From assembly GCA_022749995.1 (NCBI GenBank), contig JAKIWO010000011.1:1-33757 (forward strand): 33,757 nt of DNA, read 5' to 3'. A model generated the notes under the pieces. It was not told the origin of the DNA. It saw nothing but the letters and a program-made list of their open reading frames with translations, and ran no database searches. The position numbers and the translations under genes are program-made. This document shows positions 14,325-22,816 of this stretch, piece by piece. Positions within the stretch are counted from its first letter, which is position 1, and every line of letters begins with the position of its first letter. This stretch comes from Thermoplasmata archaeon. GTDB taxonomy: Archaea > Thermoplasmatota > Thermoplasmata > Lutacidiplasmatales > UBA184.

Positions 14325-17252
14325 GTGCGAGCGCTGGGAACGGCCGGAGTCCTGGCCCTGCTCCTCGCGGCCGCGGTGCTCTTCGCACCGGTCCTCTCGG
14401 AGATCGCCGGCAGCGGGCCCCTCGGAGCGCTCCGGTCGAGTTCGCAGAGCATCGGTACGCTCCTGGGGGCCACCCACGCCCTCCCCGCGACCCCCCGGAG
14501 CTTTGGAGCGGTCGGGCCGATCGGCCCCGAGTACTATCTCCAATCCAACAGCAGCTTTGGCGCCGCCTTCGAGGAGCCGCTGCTCGCGGTCGACCCGCTC
14601 CACCAGGTGCTGTACGCGGTCGACCAGTTCCACGGCTTCCTCACCGCGAGCAATCTCACCACCGGCGCCCTCCTGGCCAGTACGGTGTTCGCCGCGGATC
14701 CGCCGGCGGCCTCTCAGGTGCTGGGCCTGAGCTTCCTACCGGATCACGGCCAGGTGGTCGCCTCGTACGACTGGGGTCCGGGCGGCTCCTTGCTGGTCTT
14801 CAACGGCTCCTCCCTGGGGCTCGAACAGAATCTCACGGCCTTCCCCGGACTCACCGGGTATCCACCGGCGAAGAGCCTGTACGTCCGTGCGACCGACCAG
14901 CTCTGGGTGCAGGACGAGAACCACGGGGGTCTCGAGATCCTCTCGGCGGAGGATTTGAGCCTCGTGAGCACCCTCGCCACCACGCCGGGTTGCTCGCTCG
15001 GCTGCGCTTCCGACGGCCTCGTCGACATCTCCGTCCACGGGTTCGTGCTCTCCGACACCGGGTACCTGTTCCTGCCCGAGATCTCCCTCGCCAACGACAG
15101 CGCCTTCGCCACGCTCCCGGGCCCGAACGGCACCTTCACCTTCGGCAAGAGCGCCTTCGACGCCGTTTCGAACCAGATCTGGGCCGAGAACTTTTCCGGA
15201 AGCCGCGCGATCGTCTTCGCACGGTTCAACGCCAGCACCGGCAGTTTCCTGGGGAACGTCGCCACTCCGATCGTGGGGTTCCGGGGCATCGCCTACGACC
15301 CGCGCCTAGGCGCGATGGTCCTGGCCGAGCGGGATCCGGCTCGCTGCCTCGGCAACGACCTGCTCTGGCTCAACAACACGGCGGGTGGTGTCCTCACCGA
15401 CCTCTGCGGCCCCGGCTTTCCGACCGGTGCTATCGGGAGCTATTCTGAGCTGGCGCTGGTGGACCTACCGGCCGCGTCGCTCCTCGTGGCCGCCGCCCCC
15501 GGCGAGGCCGAACTGTTCGCACTCGCTCGAGCGGGCAATTCCACGCTCACGCGGTTGTTCGCCTACGGCGAGATCGCTCCCACGAGCGCGACGTTCTTTC
15601 TTCCCGGAGGAGCCGAGACCGTGGAGGCCGGCGCGGGACCCAACGGCACCGTCCTCAGCCTCCGCAGCGAGAACACCGGCGCCACGATTTGGGCCGAGAC
15701 CGTCCGGCCCGTCGGCCCGACCGCAGTGGACCCCTCGCTCGGCCTGCTCTACCTCGCCAACGTGACCGGTGAGATCCTCGCCTACCACCTGTCGGATGGC
15801 AGCTACGCCGCCACCGTGGTGCCCCGTTCCACGAACTCGGTGCTCGGGCTTGCGGTAGATCCCGTGCACGCCTGGCTGTACGCGATCGAGCCGGCGAACG
15901 GAAGCACCACCGTGTCGGTGTACTCCCTCAGCGGCACCTCGGCCACGCTGCAGGGCAATCTTGGGCTCTCGGGGGTGCGGCCTTGCGCCTGGACCGCCGA
16001 CCCCGCCGTGCCGGCCCTGGCCCTGACCTCCTGCCTACTTCCCGGTGCTCCGAGTGGAAACAACCTGACGCTCATCGACCCGAGCCCGCTCGCGGCGGCT
16101 CCCGCCATCCCTACGGGGGAGTATCCGGATGCGCTATGCGCGGGGGCGAGCGGCAACATGTACATCCTCGACGCCAGCAGCTCGGAGGTGACGGAGTGGA
16201 ACGCGAGCGCTCGCGCCACGCGCAACGTCGCAGTGACGGGTTTCGGCGCGAGCAGTCTGGCGGTGGACTCCTCGGGCGGTCTCCTGCTGGGCGCCGTCGG
16301 TGCCGCGTTGGTCATCCTCAACCTCTCCGCTCCCGGCCTCCCCCTGGTGGCCCGTCTGTCCGCTCCGTCCGCTCTCGCAAGCGTGGGCGTCGACCCCGCG
16401 AGCGGCGTGCTGCTCGCGTCGACCAGCTGGACCGGCCAGGGCGTCCTCCTCTCCCCCGCGAGCACCCCGTGGGTCGTTCCCGGATTCGAAGTGGCCCCGG
16501 CGAATGATTCCCTTGCGGCATCCTGGGGTCCCGCACGGAACCCTCTAGGCGCGGTGGCGGCGACCTACCTCCTCTCCCTCTCCAACGACAGCGGCCGGAC
16601 GTGGAACCTCGCGGGGCAGACGACGGCGCTCAACCTGACACTGACTGGGCTGGTGGACGGCCGGAACTATCTCGTGCAACTCGCCGCCAAGAATTCCGCC
16701 GGCGGCGGTCCGCCCTCTGCGAATCTCAACGCGAGCCCGGTCGGCGCGCCCTATCCTCCCACCGAGCTTCGCGCCACCGCGAACAGCTCCCTCGTGGCAC
16801 TCGCATGGCAGCCGCCGGTCGACGACGACGGCGCGCCCATCACGGGCTATGTGGTACAGTGGAGGGCGAGTAGCACGGGCGCGTGGACCAGTGCGCCCAC
16901 AGGGAGCGGGCTCTCCTACAACGCCACCAACTTGAGCGACGGGAACACCTACAGCTTCCGCGTCCTGGCGGTGAACCGGGCCGGGACGGGCAACCCCTCG
17001 GCCGGAGTGAGCATCCCGTTCGGGCCGGCCGGCTCAGTGGCGGGCCCGCTCTCCAGCGCCGTCACGCAGCTGGCCCTCGTGCTCCTCGTCGTCGCGATTG
17101 CGATCATCGCGCTCGTGCTGTTGGTCCGCCGCCATCGGGGACCGGAGCCGCCCGGTGACGAAGTCGAACCGCAGGACGCCGAGTTTAGGGTCGTCCCATC
17201 TTCCTCCGCGCCGATCGAGCCGTCGACAGATCCGCCCGCGGAAGCCCCCTAG
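14325..17252 (+). CDS. Large beta-propeller/FN3 membrane-anchored surface protein
   Basis: Encodes 975 aa from GTG 14325. Residues 1-25 are a signal peptide. Residues about 70-710 carry YncE/NHL-like propeller repeats, each with a phrase such as 'LLAVDPLHQVLYAVDQ', 'TAVDPSLGLLYLANVTGEI', 'LGLAVDPVHAWLYAIEP' and 'ASVGVDPASGVLLAS'. Two fibronectin type III domains follow: the first around 'ATYLLSLSNDSGRTW' and 'GLVDGRNYLVQLAAKNSAGGGPPS', the second around 'LVALAWQPPVDDDGAPITGYVVQW' and 'DGNTYSFRVLAVNRAG'. A TM helix at about 912-934 precedes RRH and a 39-residue acidic tail. N-glycosylation sequons are abundant. A weak A/T patch (GCTAAG) lies about 26 nt upstream. Likely surface binding or adhesion; no catalytic motif seen. 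Confidence 0.83.
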   Translation: MRALGTAGVLALLLAAAVLFAPVLSEIAGSGPLGALRSSSQSIGTLLGATHALPATPRSFGAVGPIGPEYYLQSNSSFGAAFEEPLLAVDPLHQVLYAVDQFHGFLTASNLTTGALLASTVFAADPPAASQVLGLSFLPDHGQVVASYDWGPGGSLLVFNGSSLGLEQNLTAFPGLTGYPPAKSLYVRATDQLWVQDENHGGLEILSAEDLSLVSTLATTPGCSLGCASDGLVDISVHGFVLSDTGYLFLPEISLANDSAFATLPGPNGTFTFGKSAFDAVSNQIWAENFSGSRAIVFARFNASTGSFLGNVATPIVGFRGIAYDPRLGAMVLAERDPARCLGNDLLWLNNTAGGVLTDLCGPGFPTGAIGSYSELALVDLPAASLLVAAAPGEAELFALARAGNSTLTRLFAYGEIAPTSATFFLPGGAETVEAGAGPNGTVLSLRSENTGATIWAETVRPVGPTAVDPSLGLLYLANVTGEILAYHLSDGSYAATVVPRSTNSVLGLAVDPVHAWLYAIEPANGSTTVSVYSLSGTSATLQGNLGLSGVRPCAWTADPAVPALALTSCLLPGAPSGNNLTLIDPSPLAAAPAIPTGEYPDALCAGASGNMYILDASSSEVTEWNASARATRNVAVTGFGASSLAVDSSGGLLLGAVGAALVILNLSAPGLPLVARLSAPSALASVGVDPASGVLLASTSWTGQGVLLSPASTPWVVPGFEVAPANDSLAASWGPARNPLGAVAATYLLSLSNDSGRTWNLAGQTTALNLTLTGLVDGRNYLVQLAAKNSAGGGPPSANLNASPVGAPYPPTELRATANSSLVALAWQPPVDDDGAPITGYVVQWRASSTGAWTSAPTGSGLSYNATNLSDGNTYSFRVLAVNRAGTGNPSAGVSIPFGPAGSVAGPLSSAVTQLALVLLVVAIAIIALVLLVRRHRGPEPPGDEVEPQDAEFRVVPSSSAPIEPSTDPPAEAP

Positions 17253-17405
17253 TCGTCCCGGGCTCGCGATGACGCCCGAGGGTGCGGCGGCGGCGTTTGG
17301 TCCTTCACAGGCGCTCAGAGTTCCCGACCCGGATCGCCCCGGATGGGAGGATTCGAGTGGCGAGGCGCGTGGAGGCGCTTTCCGCACTCGGCGGCTCTGG
17401 GAGCC

Positions 17406-17885
17406 ATGACCCGATCGATTCCGGCTCGACTCGGGCACGTGGGGATCGAGGTCTCCGACCTCGCCAAGGCCCGAAGGTTCTTCGGGCTGATCCTCTCGCG
17501 TCTCGGGTTCCGTTCGGTCCGGACGACGAGCCCGCGCTGGATTGGTTTCCGGCGCGGAGGCACCACCCTGTGGCTCACCCAGAGCTGGCCGCCTCGCGTC
17601 CATCGGAGAGCCGCCCGTGTGCCGAAGACGGACGAGGAGGACCCCATCTCCGACCATCTCGCATTCCAGGTCCGCTCCGCCCGGGAGGTGGTCGCCCTCC
17701 AGCGAATGCTGGAGCGCCAGGGGTTGCATCCGATCTACCCAGTAGAGTGGCAGGCATCCCAGGGTGGCCTTTGGTACGTCTCGACGGCGTGGACCGATGC
17801 CGATGGCGTGGTGCTCGAGGTGTACGCAACTCCACGCAGATCCTCTCGAGCCCGCCGGAGCCCGAAGCCCGTCGGGGCCTCCTGA
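17406..17885 (+). CDS. VOC (glyoxalase/dioxygenase-like) protein
   Basis: Encodes 159 aa of a single VOC module: 'IPARLGHVGIEVSDLAKARRFFGLILSRLGF' (His as first metal ligand), 'WIGFRRGGTTLWLTQSW', 'DHLAFQVRSAREVVALQRMLERQGL' and 'YVSTAWTDADGVVLEVYA' (Glu as last ligand). Paired beta-alpha-beta-beta-beta repeats bind a divalent metal. The substrate is unknown. The frame is open upstream to 17343, but the ATG at 17406 fits the domain start. It follows the propeller surface protein by 153 nt and ends 133 nt from a convergent gene. Confidence 0.8.
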   Translation: MTRSIPARLGHVGIEVSDLAKARRFFGLILSRLGFRSVRTTSPRWIGFRRGGTTLWLTQSWPPRVHRRAARVPKTDEEDPISDHLAFQVRSAREVVALQRMLERQGLHPIYPVEWQASQGGLWYVSTAWTDADGVVLEVYATPRRSSRARRSPKPVGAS

Positions 17886-18018
17886 GGCGGATGGTCCGAG
17901 AGTTGTGCTCTCGGGTCCTCGCTTGAGCGAGGGAATCCCCTCGCGCGGGTCTAGCGGTGATGCCCCAATTCGATCGTTGCTGACTCGACATGACGGAATG
18001 CGGCATTGGAAAGGGCCC

Positions 18019-18627
18019 TCAATGATGGATGCGCGTCTCGCCGGTCCACGACACGCTGTGTCGGGTCCTCCGGGAGGACTTGGAATCCTTCACCGTGAGT
18101 CCCACCGCCCCCGCTTGGTCGGTGAGCATCTCGTAGCAGACCTCCGTCACTCTACCCGAACTGCGGGGCGGGCCGACCGAAAGGTACCAGCGGGCCCGAT
18201 GCTGGCGAAGGGGAGCATCCCCATTGTCCAAGTAGCGCCACAGCCGTATCCGTAGTCGTCGATCGCTCCACTCGTACCGGTACTCCCGACCTTTCCGGTC
18301 GTGGACCAAGATCCCTTGGGAGTCCACCGTCATGTCGGTCACCGGATTGAACGTCGAGGTGCCGAGCCAGACCCAGATCCCGAGGGTCCCAAATCCAGCG
18401 AACACCGCCAAGGGAATCAGCCAGTTGCCGAACGGAGCAATCGCGGGATCAACCCGCGGGTAGACGAGGCCGAGGACCAGGAACGACGCGAGCCAGATGC
18501 CCGCGAACCAACGGGCGAGTAGTTCCCCGCGGACCAGCTCCCTGACCTGGCTGGTGAGGTCGATCCGAACCCCGAGTTGACTCGTCGCGTCGGGAGGCGA
18601 CGAGTTTCCGAGACTGGGCTCCTGCAT
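18019..18627 (-). CDS. Two-TM membrane protein of unknown function
   Basis: Encodes 202 aa. An amphipathic N-terminal segment ('LTSQVRELVRGELLARW') is followed by two TM helices (about 40-56 and 68-90) with a short loop, and then a soluble domain beginning 'VTDMTVDSQGILVHDRKGREYRYEWSD'. A hairpin of two helices followed by such a beta-strand pattern resembles bacterial PH-domain (YdbS/DUF304-type) membrane proteins, but the match is loose. ATG 18657 is an in-frame alternative; I prefer ATG 18627 because a TATA-like CTTATGG is centred about 28 nt before it. The frame runs on to 18978 through tRNA-Pro, which cannot be coding. Confidence 0.6.
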   Translation of the reverse strand: MQEPSLGNSSPPDATSQLGVRIDLTSQVRELVRGELLARWFAGIWLASFLVLGLVYPRVDPAIAPFGNWLIPLAVFAGFGTLGIWVWLGTSTFNPVTDMTVDSQGILVHDRKGREYRYEWSDRRLRIRLWRYLDNGDAPLRQHRARWYLSVGPPRSSGRVTEVCYEMLTDQAGAVGLTVKDSKSSRRTRHSVSWTGETRIHH

Positions 18628-18830
18628 GCGGCGACTCCCTACCAACTCCCGGTCCATAAGATGCGACGATTCTAGGGGGGCCCACCGCCGAATCCGGGAG
18701 GGTCCGATACGGGCCACCAACCCGGAGGTAACCAACCGCAGGAGACCATCCCCGCCCCGAGTCCCGGCCTCATCGGACGAACACGCGGGATCCCACGGTG
18801 AAGGCCGACCGGGCGGCCGTCCGGCGAAAG

Positions 18831-18905
18831 TGGGACTGGCCAGATTTGAACTGGCGTCTCGGAGTCCCGAACCCCGAAGGATGGACCAAGCTACCCCACA
18901 GTCCC
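18831..18905 (-). tRNA. tRNA-Pro (CGG)
   Basis: A 75-nt cloverleaf reads on the minus strand. The acceptor stem GGGACUG/CAGUCCC is perfect (7 bp). The D-loop is AGCUUGGUCC-like. The anticodon stem CGGGG/CUCCG carries loop UUCGGGA (anticodon CGG, G37 as usual in tRNA-Pro). The T-arm GCCAG/CUGGC has loop UUCAAAU. The discriminator is A, CCA is not encoded, and there is no intron. Confidence 0.95.
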
Positions 18906-18939
18906 AGTTGCGCGGTGCCGCTCCGCACCGAGCGCTCGG

Positions 18940-18947
18940 TATATGAA
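18940..18947 (-). promoter_or_regulatory. TATA box upstream of tRNA-Pro
   Basis: TTCATATA on the minus strand is centred about 38 nt before the tRNA 5' end, implying a leader of about 12 nt. Read on the plus strand it is TATATGAA, so it could also serve a plus-strand transcript. Confidence 0.5.
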
Positions 18948-18951
18948 ACCG

Positions 18952-19115
18952 GGGGCCCGCAACGGCGGAGAGAGCCACCGACCCCGACGCGGGCGAGTGC
19001 TCCTAGCGATTCGGTGTCGCGGGCCCCAGCTCCATCCCGGGTGGAGCTCAGCCCTACACGCTCAGCGGCGCGGTTCCTTTGACCGCGCGATTGAATCGCG
19101 CGAACCTCAGAGCGT
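18952..19115. other. Hairpin-rich intergenic element (candidate structured RNA)
   Basis: No protein gene fits this region, yet it holds a series of perfect inverted repeats. GGGGCCCGC (18952-18960) pairs with GCGGGCCCC (19019-19027), enclosing CACCGA/TCGGTG (18976-18981/19011-19016). Directly abutting is AGCTCCA/TGGAGCT (19028-19034/19042-19048). Then ACGCTC/GAGCGT (19058-19063/19110-19115) encloses GCGCGGT/ACCGCGC (19068-19088) and the palindrome CGCGCGATT-G-AATCGCGCG (19084-19102), which compete for the same bases. I recognise no RNase P, SRP or 5S motif on either strand. The strand cannot be decided because perfect stems look alike on both. Either a non-coding RNA or a set of protein-binding sites. 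Confidence 0.4.
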
Positions 19116-19164
19116 TTCCCCCTTACCGGAGCGACTCAAGTAGGTCGGGCCCTCTTTCACCCGC

Positions 19165-20502
19165 GTGACCTCCGGCGGAACGCCGCCGTTTCCCGGCTTG
19201 CAATCCCACCCGTCCCTCTCGTACGAGATCCCGGGGCTGCGCGAGGACCCGACGCTCTGCCTTCGTTGTCGTGCCGCGCAGGGACTCTGCGGCAAACCGG
19301 TCTGCCCGATCCTCTTGCGTCACGATGCCTTCCTGCGGACGCTGCCGAGTACGCCGAGCAAGGAACTCGAAGGCAGCTCGCCTCCGGCACTGTTCGTGGG
19401 GCGATTCGGTTGGCCTAAAGTTTCGGTCGGGCCTCTGCTCTCGGCCCAGCACGGCGATACGCGCCTCCTGGATCTGCCCGAATCGTGGGTCGGGCGACCG
19501 GTCGCCGAGGTGGTCGGCATGCGTACCGGCCTGGTCCGCGGCACGCGGGCCGCCCGCGTGGAGGATGCCCGCCGACCGGACCAGTACCTCGAGTCGCTCC
19601 AACTGCTCAGCCTGGCGGAGGAGTCCTCCGAGGCCGAGGCGAAGTTCCGCCGGATCCCACGGGCGAGGATCTCGCTCTCCGACACCGCCCCTCCGTTCGG
19701 ACCGTCCGCTCCGGTGGAATCGATGCGGCTCGACGTGCGCCGAGTGGACGCTCGGCTTGAGCGGATGAGCTCCGACATCCACGCCACGGCGCGGGTAGGA
19801 GTGGAGGAGCTCTACGACCGCGCGGTGCCCGTGAGCCGTATCCAGCGTGCGTTCAGTGCCGGAGTGCTGGGGCGGTTGCCCCGCCGCACGCTCGTGCCCA
19901 CCCGCTGGTCGATCACGGCGGTGGACGACCTCATCTCGCGCGGGAACCTGGAGCGGGTGCGGGAGCTGCCCGAGCTCTCCGAGATCCTCCTCTACCGGCT
20001 GACCGCGCTCGACAATCGCTGGCTGATTATCCTGCTGCCCGGTGCGTACCGGTACGAGTCGATCGAGGCGTGGTATCCGAACACCCTTTGGAATCCCAGC
20101 CTTTCGGAGGTCGTCATCATGGGCGATCACGAGGGGTATGACGGCCGCACCAGCTACGCCCGGATCGGCGGCTGCTACTACGCCGCCCGGCTCGCGACGA
20201 GCGAGGGGCTCCTCCAGTTGGGTCGTCAAGCGGGTGTGGTGGTGCTGCGGGAAGTGCACCCGGGGGAGATCCTCCCGCTCGGGGTCTGGAATGTCCGAGA
20301 GCACGTTCGGGCCGCGATGCGGGAAGCACCGTCGCACTTCGCCTCGCTGGAGGAGCTGCTCACCGCAATCCGGGAGTACTTCGTGATTGAGCTGCCCCGA
20401 TGGGTCCGGGCGAGCGCCCACCTCGGCACCGCCCGCTACCAGCGGCGGCTCGAGGAATTCGACCTTTCCGCCGTCTCGGCGCTCGCGGCGCAGCCGGGCT
20501 AA
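19165..20502 (+). CDS. nreA: NreA-like DNA repair protein
   Basis: Encodes 445 aa from GTG. The N-terminal Zn motif 'CLRCRAAQGLCGKPVCPI' (Cys32, 35, 42, 47) is the hallmark of archaeal Nre proteins, followed by 'PPALFVGRFGWPKVSVGPL' and 'RTGLVRGTR'. Later blocks 'FGPSAPVESMRLDVRRVDARLERMSSD' and 'SEVVIMGDHEGYDGRTSYARIGGCYYAARL' cover the two DUF650/DUF651 halves. The C-terminus has 'QRRLEEFD' (426-433), close to a PCNA-interacting box (QxxLxxFF). Nre proteins bind PCNA and act in repair of DNA damage in archaea; the biochemical activity is not settled. The hairpin-rich element ends 49 nt before the start. Its stop overlaps the convergent zinc-ribbon gene by 4 nt. Confidence 0.88.
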   Translation: MTSGGTPPFPGLQSHPSLSYEIPGLREDPTLCLRCRAAQGLCGKPVCPILLRHDAFLRTLPSTPSKELEGSSPPALFVGRFGWPKVSVGPLLSAQHGDTRLLDLPESWVGRPVAEVVGMRTGLVRGTRAARVEDARRPDQYLESLQLLSLAEESSEAEAKFRRIPRARISLSDTAPPFGPSAPVESMRLDVRRVDARLERMSSDIHATARVGVEELYDRAVPVSRIQRAFSAGVLGRLPRRTLVPTRWSITAVDDLISRGNLERVRELPELSEILLYRLTALDNRWLIILLPGAYRYESIEAWYPNTLWNPSLSEVVIMGDHEGYDGRTSYARIGGCYYAARLATSEGLLQLGRQAGVVVLREVHPGEILPLGVWNVREHVRAAMREAPSHFASLEELLTAIREYFVIELPRWVRASAHLGTARYQRRLEEFDLSAVSALAAQPG

Positions 20503-21398
20503 GCCCCGACGGGCGCACCGCAGGCGTGGCAGTAGGCATCGGCGGCCTCCATCTGGGCGCCGCAGCGAGGGCACCGATGCGCCGCGATGGAGGCGCCGCA
20601 TCCGCGGCAGAACCGTTCGCCCCCTCGGAGCGCTCTCCCGCACTGGGCGCAGGAGGCTCCCGGCGTCTCGGGGTCCGCCTCCTCGGTGTCTGCTTCGTCG
20701 GGGGTGGGGCTGGCTGCCGAACTGCCGCTGATGGCTTCGACCGAAGAACCCAGTCGCCGACGAGCCCGCAGCGCGGTGGTCCAGGCATCGGAGTACCGCT
20801 GCTCGTCGAAGGCCCGCCCGGCCTCCTTGCGGAGATGCTCGACTTCGCCGAGCCGGGGGTCGACCGTGCGCTCCCGACGCGCGGACTCGATGTCCTGGTC
20901 GAGCAGCGAGAGGGTGAATCGTGCCTCCACCATTCCCTTGGGCAGCTTGGGAGTGGTAGTCGCCGGTCGGGGACCGTCCATCCGATCGGAGGAAACCTCC
21001 GCGGGCTCGGGGGAGGCGCCGCCGTCCTCGGAGCGGAGGGCGGAGGGGGAACGCGGTGGTGGCGGGCGCGAGCGGGGTCGGTCCTTGGCGGCCCTCAATT
21101 GTTCCCGCGCCTCCTCCGCGAGCCGCAGTGCCCCGGCATGGTCGCGCCGGGCGTAGCGGCTCTCCGCTCCGTCGAGCGTGGCGTTCACGCCGCTCACATC
21201 GTGTCCCTGGTTGGCGAGGTGGCTCGCCGCCGCGCGGGTGATCCGGATCTGGTTGAACGCGCGGTCCTCGGGGGGGACCTTCACCTCGCCGGCGAGGATC
21301 CGGTTGCGCCGTCGCAGGTTGAACTGGTAGAACACGTAGACCGAGATGCTCAGGAGGACGGCCGCCAGGAAGAACAGCAGCTCGCCAGTGTCCACCAT
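20499..21398 (-). CDS. Membrane-anchored double zinc-ribbon protein
   Basis: Encodes 299 aa. A single N-terminal TM helix (about 7-25) precedes 'NLRRRNRI', suggesting an outside-N topology with the bulk in the cytoplasm. A helical region with 'ASHLANQGHDVSGVNATLDGAESRYARRDHAGALRLAEEAREQLRAA' follows, then a Pro/Ser linker, a second helical region ('HLRKEAGRAFDEQRYSDAWTTALRARRRL') resembling TPR-like or bundle modules, and two C-terminal zinc ribbons (Cys250/253/264/267 and 276/279/290/293; 'CGRALRGGERFCRGCG', 'CPRCGAQMEAADAYCHACG'). Such double ribbons usually mediate protein or nucleic-acid contacts. Function unknown. A TATA-like ACTAAATA lies near 21466-21473, about 70 nt upstream. Confidence 0.75.
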   Translation of the reverse strand: MVDTGELLFFLAAVLLSISVYVFYQFNLRRRNRILAGEVKVPPEDRAFNQIRITRAAASHLANQGHDVSGVNATLDGAESRYARRDHAGALRLAEEAREQLRAAKDRPRSRPPPPRSPSALRSEDGGASPEPAEVSSDRMDGPRPATTTPKLPKGMVEARFTLSLLDQDIESARRERTVDPRLGEVEHLRKEAGRAFDEQRYSDAWTTALRARRRLGSSVEAISGSSAASPTPDEADTEEADPETPGASCAQCGRALRGGERFCRGCGASIAAHRCPRCGAQMEAADAYCHACGAPVGA

Positions 21399-21516
21399 CT
21401 CCGTTCTCTACGGCGCCGCCAACGGTGGCGCCCGGGCGATACCGCCGTACGATGCGCCGTCCCGGTATTTAGTTCCCCAGCCCGCTCTCGACGGCGAACG
21501 GAGGGCTGTGGGGATC

Positions 21517-22713
21517 CTAGAACACGGAGAGCTTGTCGGTCAGCAGCTTCTGGGGGATGGTGCCGATCCGGTCGAACCAGCCCTCGGCGACGGAGATCGC
21601 CTCGGCCTTGACCTGAGGGAGCTTGACCCCGTCCGCCGGCAGCAGCTGGATGCTCGCCACCTGCGGCTCGTCGACCGGCTTGCCGATCTGCGAGAGGATC
21701 CGTACGTGGACCTCCTTGACATTGCCCCGCGTCTCCTTCACGATGTCCTGGGCGATCAAGGTGGAGAGCAGGTTGTAGATCTTGCCCACATGATTGACCG
21801 GGTTCTTCCCCGCGGTCGCCTCGAGGCTCATCGGCCGGCAGGGCGTGATGAGCCCGTTCGAGCGGTTGCCGCGTCCGACCGAACCGTCGTCCCCGGCCTC
21901 CATCGATAGACCGGTGACGGTCAAGTAGAACCGTCCCAGCTCTGGGTCGTCGGCGGTGTTGACGTTCACTTCCACGGGCTTCGCCGTGATCTTGGCCGCT
22001 TGATCGAGGAGCTTGTCGGAGATCTCCTGGCAGACGCTCGCATACTCGATTGCGTCCTTGATCTCGGAATCGACGAGGGCTGCGGCGACGGTGAGCCGGA
22101 CCCGGTCGCCGGACCGGTAGCCCATGACCTTGACATCCTCCCCGAGCGCTGGCAGGCGCTTCTTGAGCTTCCCGGTGAGGAACCGCTCGCTCTCCAGCAC
22201 GAGCCGCTCGGTGGTGGAGAGCGGGGCGAATCCCACGCCAAAGGAGGTGTCGTTGGCCAGCACCTGCTTCTGCTCGAATACGCCGCGCAGGTCGACCGAA
22301 CCGGAGCCGATCTTGCAGTCGAACTCGATGTGCTTATCGATGTCCAGGTGCGAGCAGACCGAGCCGACGTACTCCTTGGCCGCGTCCAGGGCCACTTGCC
22401 GGAACGGCAATTTCTCCCCGTCGACCTCGGTGGTGGCCCGTCCGACCAGCAGCACGTAGATCGGCTGGGTGACCTTTCCGCCGCCGAACTTGGGCAGGGA
22501 GGCGCCCCCGACCACCTGGGTCTCGTCGGTGTTGTGGTGGAGGATGCGCCCAAACTCGTCGAGGTACAGGCGTGACAGCGCACGACTCACGCTCTCCGAG
22601 ACTCCGTCCGCGATCGAATCCGGGTGGCCGATCCCCTTGCGTTCCACGAGCTCGATGTCCTGGTTCTCGATGTGGACCGCGCGCAGCGGTTCGACGTGCA
22701 GATTCCGACCCAT
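21517..22713 (-). CDS. Archaeal-type S-adenosylmethionine synthetase
   Basis: Encodes 398 aa. Makes SAM from methionine and ATP in the cytoplasm. The archaeal MAT family is about 400 aa and only distantly related to bacterial MetK. Motifs: '[22 protein letters not shown]' (ATP-binding His) near residue 30, '[21 protein letters not shown]', '[17 protein letters not shown]', '[20 protein letters not shown]', '[50 protein letters not shown]' as the most conserved block. The frame is open to 22890, but ATG 22713 begins the family-like sequence 'NLHVEPL'. A TATA-like TTAT at 22750-22754 suggests its own promoter in the 103-nt gap after elp3. SAM feeds the neighbouring radical SAM enzyme. Confidence 0.95.
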   Translation of the reverse strand: MGRNLHVEPLRAVHIENQDIELVERKGIGHPDSIADGVSESVSRALSRLYLDEFGRILHHNTDETQVVGGASLPKFGGGKVTQPIYVLLVGRATTEVDGEKLPFRQVALDAAKEYVGSVCSHLDIDKHIEFDCKIGSGSVDLRGVFEQKQVLANDTSFGVGFAPLSTTERLVLESERFLTGKLKKRLPALGEDVKVMGYRSGDRVRLTVAAALVDSEIKDAIEYASVCQEISDKLLDQAAKITAKPVEVNVNTADDPELGRFYLTVTGLSMEAGDDGSVGRGNRSNGLITPCRPMSLEATAGKNPVNHVGKIYNLLSTLIAQDIVKETRGNVKEVHVRILSQIGKPVDEPQVASIQLLPADGVKLPQVKAEAISVAEGWFDRIGTIPQKLLTDKLSVF

Positions 22714-22816
22714 TCCGGTCACTCGGCGCCGGGCGAGTCGGCACGGTGGATAACGGTTGCGACGATTCTTCCCGCGCACGTCGAGGAACGCGCAACGCAA
22801 CGACGTGCGCCGCGCT

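Noticed and set aside
18628-18978. N-terminal extension of the two-TM protein gene
   Set aside because: The extension crosses tRNA-Pro and its promoter, so it cannot be part of the protein; internal ATGs at 18657 and 18627 fit better.
19058-19115. A third tRNA (a 5-bp stem with loop ATTGAAT resembles a T-arm)
   Set aside because: Only 58 nt lie between the outer arms, there is no anticodon arm, and the loop departs from TTCRA; a tRNA cannot be folded.
18952-19120. RNase P RNA, SRP RNA or 5S rRNA as identity of the structured element
   Set aside because: It is too short and lacks the conserved core motifs of each family on both strands, for example the SRP domain IV loop.
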